A stretch of 64,000 nt of DNA from positions 310,001-374,000 of the forward strand of contig JAGPYM010000025.1 in NCBI GenBank assembly GCA_020736575.1. The letters are read 5' to 3'. Below are positions 11,445-22,979 of this stretch, one piece after another. Numbering within the stretch: the first letter of the stretch is position 1; every line of letters begins with the position of its first letter. Source of the stretch: Thelonectria olida (taxonomy: Eukaryota; Ascomycota; Sordariomycetes; Hypocreales; Nectriaceae). The notes below the pieces were generated by a model that was not told the DNA's origin, did not search any database, and saw nothing but the letters and a program-made list of their open reading frames with translations. A program made the translations under genes and the position numbers.

Positions 11445-14400
11445 ATGAGCGGGCCCTCATTCCACGGTCCCATCGACGGCCACAATGTTCTCGCCGGCAT
11501 CAGCGTGTCGGGCGGGGGAACTTTGAACGCCTACTTCAACCAGCTCGATAAGGGCCATCTGCCCTGCGATCCGTCTTTACTGGATCTGGTGAAGCCAGGC
11601 CTGCTCTTGGAAGAAAAAGAGGGTGTGTCGGTCCTTCGATGAGCTCAATGTTCTGCGTAAGTACTAACCAGGCCCAGCTTGCCTGCATTCTCTCGGCTTC
11701 CGCAACATCAACGCTCGCCGCCAAGATATACCGCCTGCGCACCCAAACACCTGTGAATGGCTACTCCAAACCGAAGAGTTCCGAATGTGGCACGCCAGGG
11801 ACGAACTTGCAAGTCACCGTGGCGTTCTCTGGATCAAAGGCAAGCCGGGAGCGGGCAAGTCGACATTAATGAAGCACATCTACTCTCACTGTTTGCAGAA
11901 CTTAGAGGAGGATCGCCTTGTTGCCACATACTTCTTCAATGCTCGAGGCGAAGATCTAGAAAAGACACCTCTCGGAATGTTTCGCTCACTACTTCACCAG
12001 CTTCTCAGCAACGATCATGCCATGTACGAGCGCTTCGTTCCGCTATTTCGTGAGAACCAGAAATACGGCACGTGGGAATGGCGAGAAGCAGAGTTGAGGG
12101 AATTTCTGCTCTCCGAGATAGAAGGCTGCCAGTCGAAGCTTCTATTCCTTATTGACGCACTGGACGAGTGTTCTGACCCCGAGGTAGAAAAGGTCGTCTC
12201 TTTTCTGGAACTACTTACCGCCAAGGCGGTTCACGCGGGAGTTACCTTGGATATCTGTCTTTCCAGCCGCCATTATCCGAATGTGAGCATGGACAGATCC
12301 CTTGAGCTGGATGTGGACTGCAGTGATGAGCATGATGAAGACATACAGCTGTACATCCAAGACAAGCTGAAAAAGAGGAACCTCGATATGGAAGCAAAGT
12401 TGTTCGAGAAGGCTCAGGGTGTCTTCATGTGGGCTGTCCTCGTTACTGCCATGCTCAACAGGGCGTTTGATCGTGGCCAGGTTGAAGCCATGGAGGAGAT
12501 AGTCGACCAAGTACCGAGTGGCATTGAAGAGGTGTTTCAAGCTCTTCTCAAAGATGTCTCAACAGAAACTATCCTGATGCTACAGTGGCTACTCTTTACG
12601 AGGCGGCCACTGAGGCCTGAAGAGTTGTATTTCGCTGTGATGGCGAGGACTGCCAAGCATAGACTTAGAGCATGGGATGAGCAAGAGGTGACCGTCGATG
12701 ATATCCGGCGACGAATCATCGACTCTTCCAGAGGTCTGATTGAGATCCGCCAAAACCTCGAACACGTACAGTTCATCCATCTCTCCGTCCACGAATTCCT
12801 GCTACGGCAACAGAGATTGCATCGGCTCTCACCTGAGCTGGAGTCCAACCCTATCGGGATCAGCCACAGCATTCTCAAAGACGGGTGCATGTCATACCTG
12901 ATGGCGAAAGCACTCCGTGTGCCAAATAATAAGTCGGAAGCGACCGACATCCGCTGGAGCCACCCATTTCTAGACTACGCAGCGACCTATGTTCTCGAGC
13001 ACAGCGAGGAGGCGCAAACTAGAGGCATAGAGCAGAGGGAGTTTCTCGCGGCGCTACTGGATAAAGAGGGGCCATTTGAGCGGTTGAGGGCCTTTCACGA
13101 GTGCTCGTCAACGGTGCCAGGTGAGGGATGCACAACGGGCGCAACTATTCTCCATATGGCTTCCTTTCATGGACACAAGGGGCTTGCAAAGGCATTACTC
13201 GAGACAGGGGCTGAAGTTGATGCGCTGGGCGGAGTCTATGGGACTGCGCTGCAAGCAGCTTTGGCGGGAGGCAATGATGAAATCGTAGGGTTATTACTGA
13301 AGAGCAATGCCAACGTCAACGCTCAAGGAGGCGTCTACGGGAACGCACTCCAGGCGGCTTCGGCCCACGGCCACCACAAGACGGTGAAATTGCTACTAGA
13401 ATCGGGCGCTAGAGTTAATGCCCAGGGAGGACGCCACGGCACAGCAACAAAAGCGGCACTGAGAGGCGGATACGCAGCTATCGTGGCGATGTTGGTCGGA
13501 GCAGGAGCCGATATCCACTCCCAAGGCGGTCGCTACGGCAGCTTGCTGCAGGAGGCCGCAGAGTATGGGTACAAGGGGATCGTGGCAGTGCTACTCGAGA
13601 AAGGCGCCAATGTTAACGCGAGAGGCGGCGAATTCGACACCGCGCTGCAAGCAGCTTCACGGCATGGAAGACTCGACATCGTGAGAGTCTTGCTGGAGGA
13701 GGGGGCCGATATCCACGCCCGAGGCGGCATATATGGCGACGCTTTGCAGGCGGCTTCGGAGAGTGGGAGTGGGAGTGTGGTGGGTGTGCTGCTCGAACAT
13801 GGAGCCGACGTTAATGCTCAAGGTGGCATCTATGGAAACGCCTTGCAGGCGGCCGTGGAGAACGGGAACACGGAGGGCGTGCGACAGTTGATCAAATACG
13901 GAGTTGATCTCGGCGCTGCTGCGACTTGCGGTAGTCCACTACAAGCCGCTTTGCAGGGTGGACATGTCAGCATCATGATCATGCTTCTCGAGAAGGGCGT
14001 TCGGCTTAATGTCTACAACGAATTCTACAACAGCGCACTCCAGAAAGCTATACGACTGTTTAGTCAAGACGGGTCTGTCCTGCGACTCTTTGGCAAGGCC
14101 TTACAAGCCGCTTCAGCCAAAGGTGATGAGAACACTGTATGGCGACTATTGAAGGTTGGGGCCAACGCCAATGGCCAAGGCGGAGTCTACGGAAACGCAC
14201 TACAAGCTGCTTCTGCCACGGGCAATGAGAAGATAGCGAAAATGTTGCTGAAAAGGGGTGCTAATATTACTGCTCAGGGGGGCGTGTATGGGAACGCGTT
14301 GCAGGCGGCTTCGGCAAACGGCCACGAGAAGCTTTTGCGATTTCTACTCGACGAATGGATCAGTCAACCCACTGTAAAGAATCATGGCGCTACAAACTAT

Positions 14401-14475
14401 TGGGGGGAGGTTTGTTGGAGCGGATTGATCGTCATTATTTGTGTCTCGTATCTCTTGGACACTTTGCTAAAGTAA
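11445..14475 (+). CDS. NACHT-ankyrin NLR-like receptor with amyloid-motif-like N terminus
   Basis: Two exons, 11445-11622 and 11678-14475, 991 aa; the intron starts GTGTGT and has branch site ACTAAC and acceptor CAG. Layout: N-terminal Gly/Asn-rich segment (5-40: FHGPIDGHNVLAG...GGGTLNAYF); linker CLHSLGFRNINARR typical of fungal NACHT proteins; NACHT domain with Walker A GKPGAGKST at ~114 and Walker B FLIDALDE at ~217; winged-helix region; about eleven ankyrin repeats of ~33 aa (546-953) built on GGVYGNALQAAS. Fungal NLRs of this kind are STAND NTPases that oligomerise on ligand sensing and pass the signal to a death effector, often by amyloid templating. The last ~25 residues include a hydrophobic stretch (SGLIVIICVSYLL). 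The N-terminal assignment is by resemblance only. Confidence 0.88.
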
Positions 14476-14870
14476 CTAAAGAGCTTGGAGATGGGCCTAT
14501 ACCCAGGAATAGTCCATATAATAGACAAATAGAATAAATTAGAACATTCTTCATTGGCAATCATTGTTGAGGCTATACTGCAGGGAATTGGCTTTCGTCG
14601 AGGCGAGTTGCTTTATGCACGAACTAGTTATCTCCTAAGCCCGAAGCCTCGAACGCGATGCTATCAGTTTAGTCTGGTTGCAATGCATTAAGCTACAAGG
14701 AGCATCATACATGATTGGGTGGCACAAGCCGTTCGATTCTTATTATAATCTTAATAAGCATGTATTGTTATTGTTATATGAAAAGTCAATTAGTCGGGGA
14801 CTGGTCGAGGTCGGACGGACTGAGCTACTCATCTCGTCTCTCGGATCTTGATCCTCAACCCTCTTTCAAA
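14476..14870. other. Gene-free stretch
   Basis: Between the NLR stop and the hydrolase ATG. The frame of the hydrolase is open upstream to ~14715, but CAAAATGGC at 14871 is the better start. Confidence 0.5.
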
Positions 14871-15917
14871 ATGGCGTCTCAAAACACAGACAAAATCGAC
14901 GACGTCAATTGGCAGCTCACTGATGTCACTAATCCTCTCACTAAAGAAAAAGTCACTGTCTACACGGCGAAGCATATCCCGTATGTCTCGGACGCGAACC
15001 GCTTCCAGAACGTCACCATCTATGCGCCCAAGACGTCAGAATCTTCCGTCAGCGTTGGAAACTCGGTAACGTCTCTTCCATCGTTTGAGCACCATTCAAA
15101 GATTCCCCAGTGGCATGTGCACATTCATGGTGGCGCCTGGCGAGACCCTCACCTAGACTCCTCGTCCATTGAGGCGACTGTCGCTCATGCTTTTGCTTTC
15201 GCCGACTCAAACGCGCCAATCTCAGCAATTGCGTCCACCAACTGCACACTCTCTCCTTTCCCAACTCATCCTACTCTTCCGTATAGTCCTACGAAGGGCG
15301 ATCAAGTTGACCTCGCCCGAAACGCCATGCACCCGGGCCATGTCAAGGACGTCCTTGAGGCGTTCGCGCTCCTCCGCTCACTCGGCTTGACCGACGACTC
15401 ATACATTCTCTCGGGCCACAGCGCCGGGGCTTGTCTTGCCTTCCTGTCTGTATTATTCAAACCTCTTCATTGGGGCTCGAGAGCTCCATGGCCCCCGCGT
15501 CCTGCTGCAGTCGTTGGCTTGAATGGCCTTTACAATATGCAGGATCTCGTATATGGTCTCGGTGACTCACACGCCCACCTTGCAGATGTATACAAAAACT
15601 TGCTGGGAATCGCTTTTGGGCCGCATGAATCGAAATGGGTACCAGGGAGCCCGGCAAGGTTCAACGAGGAGGTTTTGGCGGAAAATGTTCGACAAGGCAA
15701 AGTGGTCCAGCTTGTCCTACTCGATCAAAGCCCCGAAGATAAACTTGTGCCACTCAATCAAACAGATAATCTGGAGGCAAGATTGAAGAGAGTCCAGGGA
15801 GTTCATGTTTTCAGTGGCCATAGGTGCCAGGGAAGACATGACGCTCCTTGGGAGGAGGGAAACATGATCTGGGAGACTATTCAGGACGTTCTGAAGATCC
15901 TCCACAAGCAGGGTTAA
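14871..15917 (+). CDS. Alpha/beta hydrolase, kynurenine-formamidase-like
   Basis: Single exon, 348 aa. HGGAW at 86-90 supplies the oxyanion hole, GHSAG at 182-186 the nucleophile Ser184; candidate acid and base are the Asp in DQSPEDKLVP and the His in GRHDAPW near the C terminus. This matches the yeast Bna7 / arylformamidase branch of the fold (N-formylkynurenine to kynurenine plus formate in tryptophan breakdown and NAD synthesis). No signal peptide from this start, so probably cytosolic. A related esterase function is possible, as this branch also contains carbamate and ester hydrolases. It directly follows the NLR gene on the same strand but lacks an amyloid-type N-terminal motif. Confidence 0.75.
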   Translation: MASQNTDKIDDVNWQLTDVTNPLTKEKVTVYTAKHIPYVSDANRFQNVTIYAPKTSESSVSVGNSVTSLPSFEHHSKIPQWHVHIHGGAWRDPHLDSSSIEATVAHAFAFADSNAPISAIASTNCTLSPFPTHPTLPYSPTKGDQVDLARNAMHPGHVKDVLEAFALLRSLGLTDDSYILSGHSAGACLAFLSVLFKPLHWGSRAPWPPRPAAVVGLNGLYNMQDLVYGLGDSHAHLADVYKNLLGIAFGPHESKWVPGSPARFNEEVLAENVRQGKVVQLVLLDQSPEDKLVPLNQTDNLEARLKRVQGVHVFSGHRCQGRHDAPWEEGNMIWETIQDVLKILHKQG

Positions 15918-16823
15918 GTTGCCTACCTGCACTGAGGATATACTATTGTGTTACGAGTAATTCCGTTTAAACATGCGAACTAAACTGTCTTTGGGAACGA
16001 AGGGCATCACGGTAGCTAAAAACGGGTGGTTTCTACATCATCCTCGGGCTGCACCTAACAGTCTATGGTGCCCCGTCGGACGTCGATCTTGTTCGTCCAA
16101 ATGCTGTTACTTTAGTCTGTTCCGGCTTGATGATCATGACATATAGTGCATTAAATGTTAGGCCTGGACGCACACCCATGAAGCTAGTTCACAAATGTGA
16201 TTCCACGAGGAACAATCGAGCTCGAGGAATTTGAATCGGAATTTGAAACAAATCATTTGCTGGGGATTCTAGGACTCTTCCGTCAGCGTCAGAGTGTTCA
16301 ACCAATCTCTCAAGTCTCAACGCTGAACACACCGTTGGCCTTCAGGGCAACGTTGAGCTGGAACAAGGTAGCTGTTCACGAGCAAGTATAAAAGGATGTC
16401 ACAAGTCGATTGAGGGAACAATGAATCATACGCCAAGTTCGCAGTGTATGCTGTGTTTGAGATGCAATGTTCACGGTTTAGAACATCATTCGACGGAATG
16501 CCACACTATGGCCAAGCTAGTATAATGCGGCGAACTGACAGTTAAGAATCAAGCATCCAATCAACATGCTGAGATCGCGAACAATACTAGCCTCCCTAAC
16601 ATAAATTGAGCCTTCCGATCTATCCAATCTCGACTTTCTCTTCCTCTGTACCCATCCACATTCTCAACCGCAACTCATTTGCAAATCACAGTACCACCTC
16701 AACACCAAAGCGACACATCCCGACGCCATCCCAACTCACCAATCACCAAAGCAAACCACCACTCTTCACTAACAAAGAGCTGAACCAAACCATTAACCAT
16801 CAATACCAGACTCGACCACCATC
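15918..16823. other. Gene-free stretch with TATA-like site
   Basis: TATAAAAG at 16387-16394 on the plus strand; 16600-16820 is rich in C, A and pyrimidine runs such as CTCTTCCTC, as in leaders of expressed fungal genes, and leads into the small gene at 16824. Confidence 0.45.
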
Positions 16824-17054
16824 ATGCCTTCCGCCAACATCCACCCCTCCCACACCGTCTGGATGTGTGTCGAGGCACGCTTCGACAACTCTGCTGTCTC
16901 CTGTCTCACTGATAATCTGATTATTGACGGCTGCTGCAGTAAGTGCGGCTACCGACGCGGTGTCGGATCCGTCGCGAAGAACAGCGGCGGCGACGAGATT
17001 GGCGAGCTCGCCGAAATTCGAGGTACCCGGGAATTCTGGACCTACTGGTGCTGA
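16824..17054 (+). CDS. Small cysteine-containing protein, unknown
   Basis: 76 aa, single exon, start ATG in context ACCATCATGCC after a typical fungal C/A-rich leader. The sequence starts MPSANIHPSHTVWMC and has Cys in WMC, SC, GCCSKCGY and the C-terminal YWC. CCSKCGY resembles one half of a zinc ribbon, and the Trp-Cys at both ends is reminiscent of small fungal proteins with paired CxxC motifs. No signal peptide is apparent. I do not know a function. The leader sequence and compact Cys layout are the main reasons to believe it is a gene. Confidence 0.5.
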   Translation: MPSANIHPSHTVWMCVEARFDNSAVSCLTDNLIIDGCCSKCGYRRGVGSVAKNSGGDEIGELAEIRGTREFWTYWC

Positions 17055-17755
17055 ACCTGACTCTCACAAAGTCCCTTGACTAGATGGCCCTCTGTCCAAG
17101 TTGGAGTCGAGACCGTCGATGGCATCTCTCTGAGATTTCAACCTTGCTACCCAACCGACAACTAATGCAGTGGACTACTAACTGATCGAGAGAACTCAGA
17201 ATGTCGTCTTTTCGCGCAGAACTTGCAGGAACATCAACAGTGGTCATAGGCATAGCATAATAATGAAAGCACTTTGACCCCGTCTTATTAACTGAACCAA
17301 CTGGTGATTTAATAGCTGAAGCGCTCACCTCAACTTTCTTAAGAATTAGATATGCCTGCAAAGGAAATAAACCCTGCAGATGTCGAGCACACAATCACGA
17401 TGCTCTTGGCGCACTTGATGCCATGAGGTCTTGCATGAAAGGCTACCAGGATCATACTTGTAAGTGCGAAGGCAGATGAAACCAATATTCGCGAATCGCA
17501 AAGTTGTAATCGTCGTATTTCGATTTTAGTCTTTACTGGGCGCCAGTCCAGCTCTACGCGTCATTCCAATGATAATAGTACTGGAAGCCTGGTGACTAGC
17601 CGATTCTGGCAAGCCGTCAGTTCGGTGTTTTAGTAAAGTCCTCGGGAATGAACAAATGTCCGACACACAGCTCGCGGATTGCAATTCTTGGCGCTTATAA
17701 GGCTGAGGACCTCCACGGCAATGGGGTATACAGAATTCACTCCTGTTTCCTCCAA
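17055..17755. other. Gene-free stretch
   Basis: 3' flank of the small gene and promoter of the FAD monooxygenase. Nothing recognised. Confidence 0.5.
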
Positions 17756-19060
17756 ATGGCCCCCTTGAAAGTCCTCATCGTTGGGGGCGGCGTTGCAGGC
17801 CCAACCCTTGCCCACTGGCTGTCGCGCGTCGGCGCCAACATCACCCTCATCGAGCGGTCTCCTAGTGTGCGAGCCTCTGGTCAACAGATTGATCTCCGTG
17901 CTCAAGGAATTCCCCTGATGAAAAAGATGGGCATCGAGTCCGCCGTGCGAGCCAAGATTGTCCATGAACCCGGCACCCAGCTCATCAACACCCGAGGTCG
18001 GGTCAAGGCCTTCTTCCCAGCCAACCAAAGCGGTTCTGGAAAGCAAAGCATTACATCAGAGTACGAGATTATGCGCGGGGATCTGGTCAAGATTCTTTAC
18101 AATCTCACGGAAGGCCGGCCAAACGTGCAGCATCTCTTCAATACCACCGTTGAGTCTCTGGCCCAGGATCCAGAGAGTGATCCCGATGGCAAGGTCCATG
18201 TGAGCTTCAACGACGGCCGCAAGGAAGATTTCGACTTGGTTGTCGGTGCAGACGGAACGGGTTCAAGAACGCGAAAACTCATGCTAGGCCCAGACGCTCC
18301 AGACCCGCGACACTTCTTGGGAGGCTACATCGGCTTCTTCAGCATGCCCTCCAGACCAGAGGACTCGGACAGATTTACACTCTGTCACTTGCCCGGATCT
18401 CAATCGTCACGATGGGTTGGGACAAGAAAGGATTGTCCGCACCTTACGCGCGTTTACATGCACACGCGCACCGACGACGCTGCCCTCAAAGCAGCTCACC
18501 AGTCGAGAGACGCAGCACAGCTCAAAAAAGCATGGAGCGACTTGTTTGGGGATGGTGGGTGGCAATGCGAGCGATTCATGGAGGCATTGCGAAATGCTCC
18601 CGAGGCAGATGATCTTTACTCTACCCCATTCGAGGAAGTCCGGCTGCCAGTGGGATCTTGGTCCAAGGGCCGTGTCGTGCTTTTAGGTGACGCCGCCCAC
18701 TCAGCGACGGCAAATGGTATCGGGACCACTTGGGCTCTGGTAGGATCCTATGTCCTGGCTGGGGAGATTGCCACCCTTTACAAGAAGCCTGGATCCTCAA
18801 AAACCGAAGCCGTCGTGCAGGGGGCAAAGAAGTACGAGGAAAAATTCCGACCGATAGCCACCGCTTCGCACGGGGGAAGTCAATTCTTCGAGTCGTTGCT
18901 TTCTCCCAGGTCCCAGTGGGGGATTTGGGTGCTGCATTCTATTGCCAGGGCGGTAGCCTACTTGAAGTTTGACCCAGGTGCAGGATTAGATTCAAAGACT
19001 TCACAATGGCAGTATCCAGAGTATGGTGAGCTGCTGGAGGGCGAGGTTGAGAACCATTGA
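17756..19060 (+). CDS. FAD-dependent monooxygenase (class A, aromatic hydroxylase type)
   Basis: Single exon, 434 aa from MAPLKVLIVGG; the upstream open frame has a poorer start. Features of the group: dinucleotide-binding VGGGVAGP at 9-16, acidic end IERS at ~37, the DG motif DLVVGADGTGSRTR, and the FAD-ribityl motif GDAAHSATANGIGTTWAL in the last third. These enzymes use NADPH and O2 to hydroxylate aromatic or polyketide-like substrates and are common tailoring or detoxification enzymes. The substrate is unknown. No membrane segment; presumably cytosolic. It stands between the two NLR genes with no obvious pathway partner beyond the hydrolase 1.8 kb upstream. Confidence 0.87.
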   Translation: MAPLKVLIVGGGVAGPTLAHWLSRVGANITLIERSPSVRASGQQIDLRAQGIPLMKKMGIESAVRAKIVHEPGTQLINTRGRVKAFFPANQSGSGKQSITSEYEIMRGDLVKILYNLTEGRPNVQHLFNTTVESLAQDPESDPDGKVHVSFNDGRKEDFDLVVGADGTGSRTRKLMLGPDAPDPRHFLGGYIGFFSMPSRPEDSDRFTLCHLPGSQSSRWVGTRKDCPHLTRVYMHTRTDDAALKAAHQSRDAAQLKKAWSDLFGDGGWQCERFMEALRNAPEADDLYSTPFEEVRLPVGSWSKGRVVLLGDAAHSATANGIGTTWALVGSYVLAGEIATLYKKPGSSKTEAVVQGAKKYEEKFRPIATASHGGSQFFESLLSPRSQWGIWVLHSIARAVAYLKFDPGAGLDSKTSQWQYPEYGELLEGEVENH

Positions 19061-19364
19061 GTCGAATCAGGGGATATGTAGAACATCAGAAAAAGAATCC
19101 CTCCTCGATAGTATTAATGTTACTTCTTCCATCGCATGGCTTGAACCCAAACCAAATTTCAAGTTTCGCTGCTCTGCCCTTAGTAAGTTAGAAAAGTTCC
19201 TTATCAACTTATTAGGCACCTCGATGGCATGAAGAGTAGCCCTGTTGGCTGTTGCAACACTACACACGAACACAATGGCGTAGTAAATGGTGCCGTCTCG
19301 ATTAAATTTCTATAGCTTGCTACTTCTGCACACTACGCAGTATTTCCTCCGTCCGAGTCCATCG
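19061..19364. other. Gene-free stretch
   Basis: Convergent 3' ends of the monooxygenase and the second NLR. Nothing recognised. Confidence 0.5.
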
Positions 19365-22300
19365 TTAGCTGTTAAAAAGGATTGAGACACGCTGTCCCAT
19401 CTCGACAGCATACTCCAATGGCGTCTTCCCATGCGCATCACGAAGCCCTGCGGATAGCCCCATTTCGCTACAAAGATGGTGTAGAATCTCTTCGGTCAGA
19501 GTGCCCTTGATAGCAGTGTAGTGAAGGACCGTTCGCCTATGTTTATCCTTGGCCGTTACATCCACACCCCAACTCGCCAGTGTTTTCAGCAAGCTCACAG
19601 ATGCCCTTGGCGATCCAACGGCCAGGTGTGCCAAGCCCAACCCTTCTCGTGTTTCGAAGCATGGGTCTGCACCGCTTTCGAACATAAGACGCAGCGCTGT
19701 TGAGTCATCATCGCGTCTAACGTGAATGGCCGTACTGAGATATTTGGCCATCGGCGACATTCCTTCATTGTCAAGGTCGTTGATGCTGTCTGGCCATCGC
19801 AGAAGAAATTCAACGGCAGCAGTGTGAGCAAAACCACAGTTGCCGAACAAATGATGCAGCGCATTCTGTCCTTGTTTGTCTTTCGATTTCAGGAACGTGT
19901 CAAAAGAATTATCTGGGACGTGGTTTATCAGATTCTGCATTACCTCCCGTTTCCCAGTCTGTGCCGCGTAATGCAGAGAATTGAGTCCGTTGGCATCAAC
20001 ATCCATGGGACTCGCTCCTTTTTCCAGGAGGGCAGTAACAGCGCTCATGTTCCCATCCTGGCTGGCAAAGTGTAACGGTGTTTCGTTCTTCTCAGTGCGT
20101 GCTGAGACTTTTGCGTTCTTTTCAAAAAGCTTTTGAAATAGGCTCTCGGAGTAGTTCTTTTCGCGGGCGGCAATATGCAATGGAGAAATTCCACGGACAT
20201 CTCGGGCATTGACATCGATCGAAGGATGTTTCAAAAGAAGCCTGACAATACCCCGTCTGACTATGTCTCCCACCCGTTCGTAAAAGACCCCAATTCGATG
20301 GTTTGGATGTTTCCAGAAGTCCACATGTCCAGGCCATTCTGTATCAAAGAAATCTCGCCTAAGAGCTAGATGCAGTGGTGTCTCATCACAATCCGAAGGG
20401 AAGTTCGGATTGGCTCCACGATCCAACAGGAACATGATCATTTGTGGATTGCCGGTCAAAGTAGCTAGGTGCAGAGCAGTTAATCCCTTGCCAGTGCAGG
20501 ACTCTTCTACTTCTTGCGCGCCATTCTCCCTGGCATAGACCACTCTGCCCTGCCGATAACTCGGTATCCAAATCTCTTTCTTCACTTGCGTATCGATCGG
20601 TATTCCGGCGGAAAGGAAAGCTTCGGCTATCTCCTCGGCACATTGGTCGACTGCGTAGAGGAAAGGAGACATGTCGTCGATATCAAGAGTTAGCCTTGCT
20701 CCCCTCTGTAGCAACAGCCGAACGCATCTTTCCCAACCCTTGATAACGGCATAATGTAGTGGAGTCTTCCTGGTGGCATCACACACGTTGACATCTGCCC
20801 CTCGTTTAAGAAGCCAGTGCGCCATGGAGTCGTCTTTTTCGTCTCCGTACTTTGCTGCCAGCAGCAAGCAGTTCCCGGGCATTTTTGATGGCGAAGAAAA
20901 GAACCGAGCGACTACGTCTGGTTCTGGCGTAGCGAGACGTGCATGCAGCACACCGTAGATCTTGGCGTAATGGAAGAGAGAGTCCCGGTAAGCATGCCTC
21001 TTACCACCTCTTCCACCTACGGAGACTTTGCCCGTTTCGAAGAACCGGGGGGCTTGAAGTCCTTGCCTTTCGCCAATTCCATCAACTGGGTCATCGTCCA
21101 TTTCCAAGAATTCGACATCGGAGGTAGGGAAGAGAAGATAAGTGAGGCAAGATGTGGCAATTTCAGCTTCAGCATTTGGAAACCATGTTGCTCGGGTCCC
21201 TTCCAAGTACTCTTGGGTCGTGTAATGAATCAAGCCGATGGTGCCGCTCTCCATGTCAACCGTCACCAAGCCAGCGCAAACAGAGATCATGTCGTCGATG
21301 TCAGGAAGACCATCTTCTTCAAATTCCAAGTCCCCGTCCTTGACAGCAATTGCTTCGCGGAGCTCTTCTACCTGGAGCGGTCTCTTCGCAAGTGTGATCC
21401 AGGCCAATATGGTCTTGGCCACCTCTACTTGGCCTGTACGCTGTCTCTCTATCCTCTCCATCGCGGCCATGTAGGTCTGTTCGTATGCTGACGATCCAGT
21501 TGCCAGGCCTTTGAGCGCTTTCTTGAGGGTTCTGGTAGACATGTTGCCGATTAAGGATTCGAAGTGCAGATGAGCAAGAAGGAACCTGGCATCGTGTCAA
21601 CACTCTGTGCCATAGTCTGGTGAAAGTGAAAAAGATTTACATTCCTCCCATTGATTGCAAAATTCTTGAGCAAATTTCATCTTGCAGCTTTGGGTCTCGC
21701 ATGACGAAGTCACCAAGTCTCGGCATCTCATGAACAAGATATTTGCGAACATCAGTATCTCTCGCCAGTACCTCGACCACACTGCTTCCTTCGAGCCGCT
21801 TCGTGATATCTGGGATAAACCTAGATGTTGCGAAGATGTTTGCCCCATGTATATTTTGCAAGTGGAACAGCTGGGTCAGAAGTCTCCCCCTAGTACCATC
21901 AGATTCGAGACACTCGTCAAGCCCATCGATGAATATGAAGACCCGGGAATGCAGAGGTGCCACAGACTGTAGTGTACTACAGATCTCATCAAAAGATGGC
22001 TTCGTGCTCTGTTCTTTGTGCTTCTTGTACAGAAGACTTAATGAATCCGGAATGTCACCCCGACCTTGGACAAGCTGCTTGAGGATGCTCGAAAGAATGA
22101 TGCTAGCGTCCTCTTTATCTTGGCGTTTGAAGTGGCAATAATGATATGCTATGCCGGTAGCATTCCTGTCACTAAAGCGCTCCAGAAGATGGTCGATCAC
22201 AACAGAGGTCAAGACTGTCTTTCCAGCTCCAGGAAGGCCTGGACAGAACAAGACCTCTCCTTTCGTGTTGATCCATCTTTGGCATTCGTCAGAGTCCAGA

Positions 22301-22979
22301 AGCCATTGGCCAGTTCCCTGTTCATGCCTATCAGCAGCTTCCCTTTGCTGTGAGCCATGATCAACAGTCCCAATCCATTTGAGGATTTCAAGTCGCTCTT
22401 GTTGGTCTGATCTCTCGATGAGACAATCGACCTTCTTGTTGGTGCTGGCGGTTGTTTGACTGTGTCCTCTATTAGTCCACCAGATGTTGAAGATACTTTC
22501 TTCTAAATACCTGGATACTGTTCCTCTGAACGTATTGAGTTGCACAGTGTTCGACGATATCTGAGCTCGAATCTCTTGAATGTCACCCGGCTCCATTCTA
22601 AGCCTTTTCCAAGTTTTCTTCAAGCGTTGGGTGGCACTCGTGCTCGGAACCCCAATTCCTCTATACCGATCAACTTTCCCATTTAACTCAGTCAACAGCC
22701 TGCGAGAGTCGCCCATGATACTTGCAAAACCTGCTCGTTGCTCTGCCTGAAGTTCGCATCCCGATAAGAAGACATCGATATCATGGACGACGATGAGAAA
22801 GTTCCTGAGCCTATAAGCCGAGACGGTGTAAATGTGAGTATACATGCAGTCAGGGCTGGATTAACTTACTCATTTGATATGTCGTTAAACTGGCTGGGTG
22901 CGTCCACAAGCCGTTTCCGAGCCTCAATGACAAGCTTCAGGATGGCGAGGCAGTCGCCCACACCGAACCCGAAACTCAT
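19365..22979 (-). CDS. NACHT-ankyrin NLR-like receptor (second)
   Basis: Three exons on the minus strand: 22870-22979, 21641-22810, 19365-21585, 1166 aa. The first exon encodes MSFGFGVGDCLAILKLVIEA, the start of the helical N-terminal domain widespread in fungal STAND proteins; it joins to NELRNFLIVVHDID. Walker A GLPGAGKT is at ~228-235 and Walker B VFIFIDGLDE at ~327-336. After the NACHT and winged-helix part (FLLAHLHFESLIGN... and QVEVAKTILAWI) come degenerate ankyrin repeats from ~665 to the end, with long acidic inserts. The N terminus is a helical bundle, not an amyloid motif, so signalling should differ from the NLR at 11445. Function as an immunity or allorecognition receptor is inferred from family. 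Confidence 0.9.

Noticed and set aside
14871..15917. Idea that the hydrolase is a SesB-type effector of the adjacent NLR
   Set aside because: Its N terminus lacks the amyloid-type motif and the HGGAW...GHSAG layout fits the kynurenine-formamidase branch instead.
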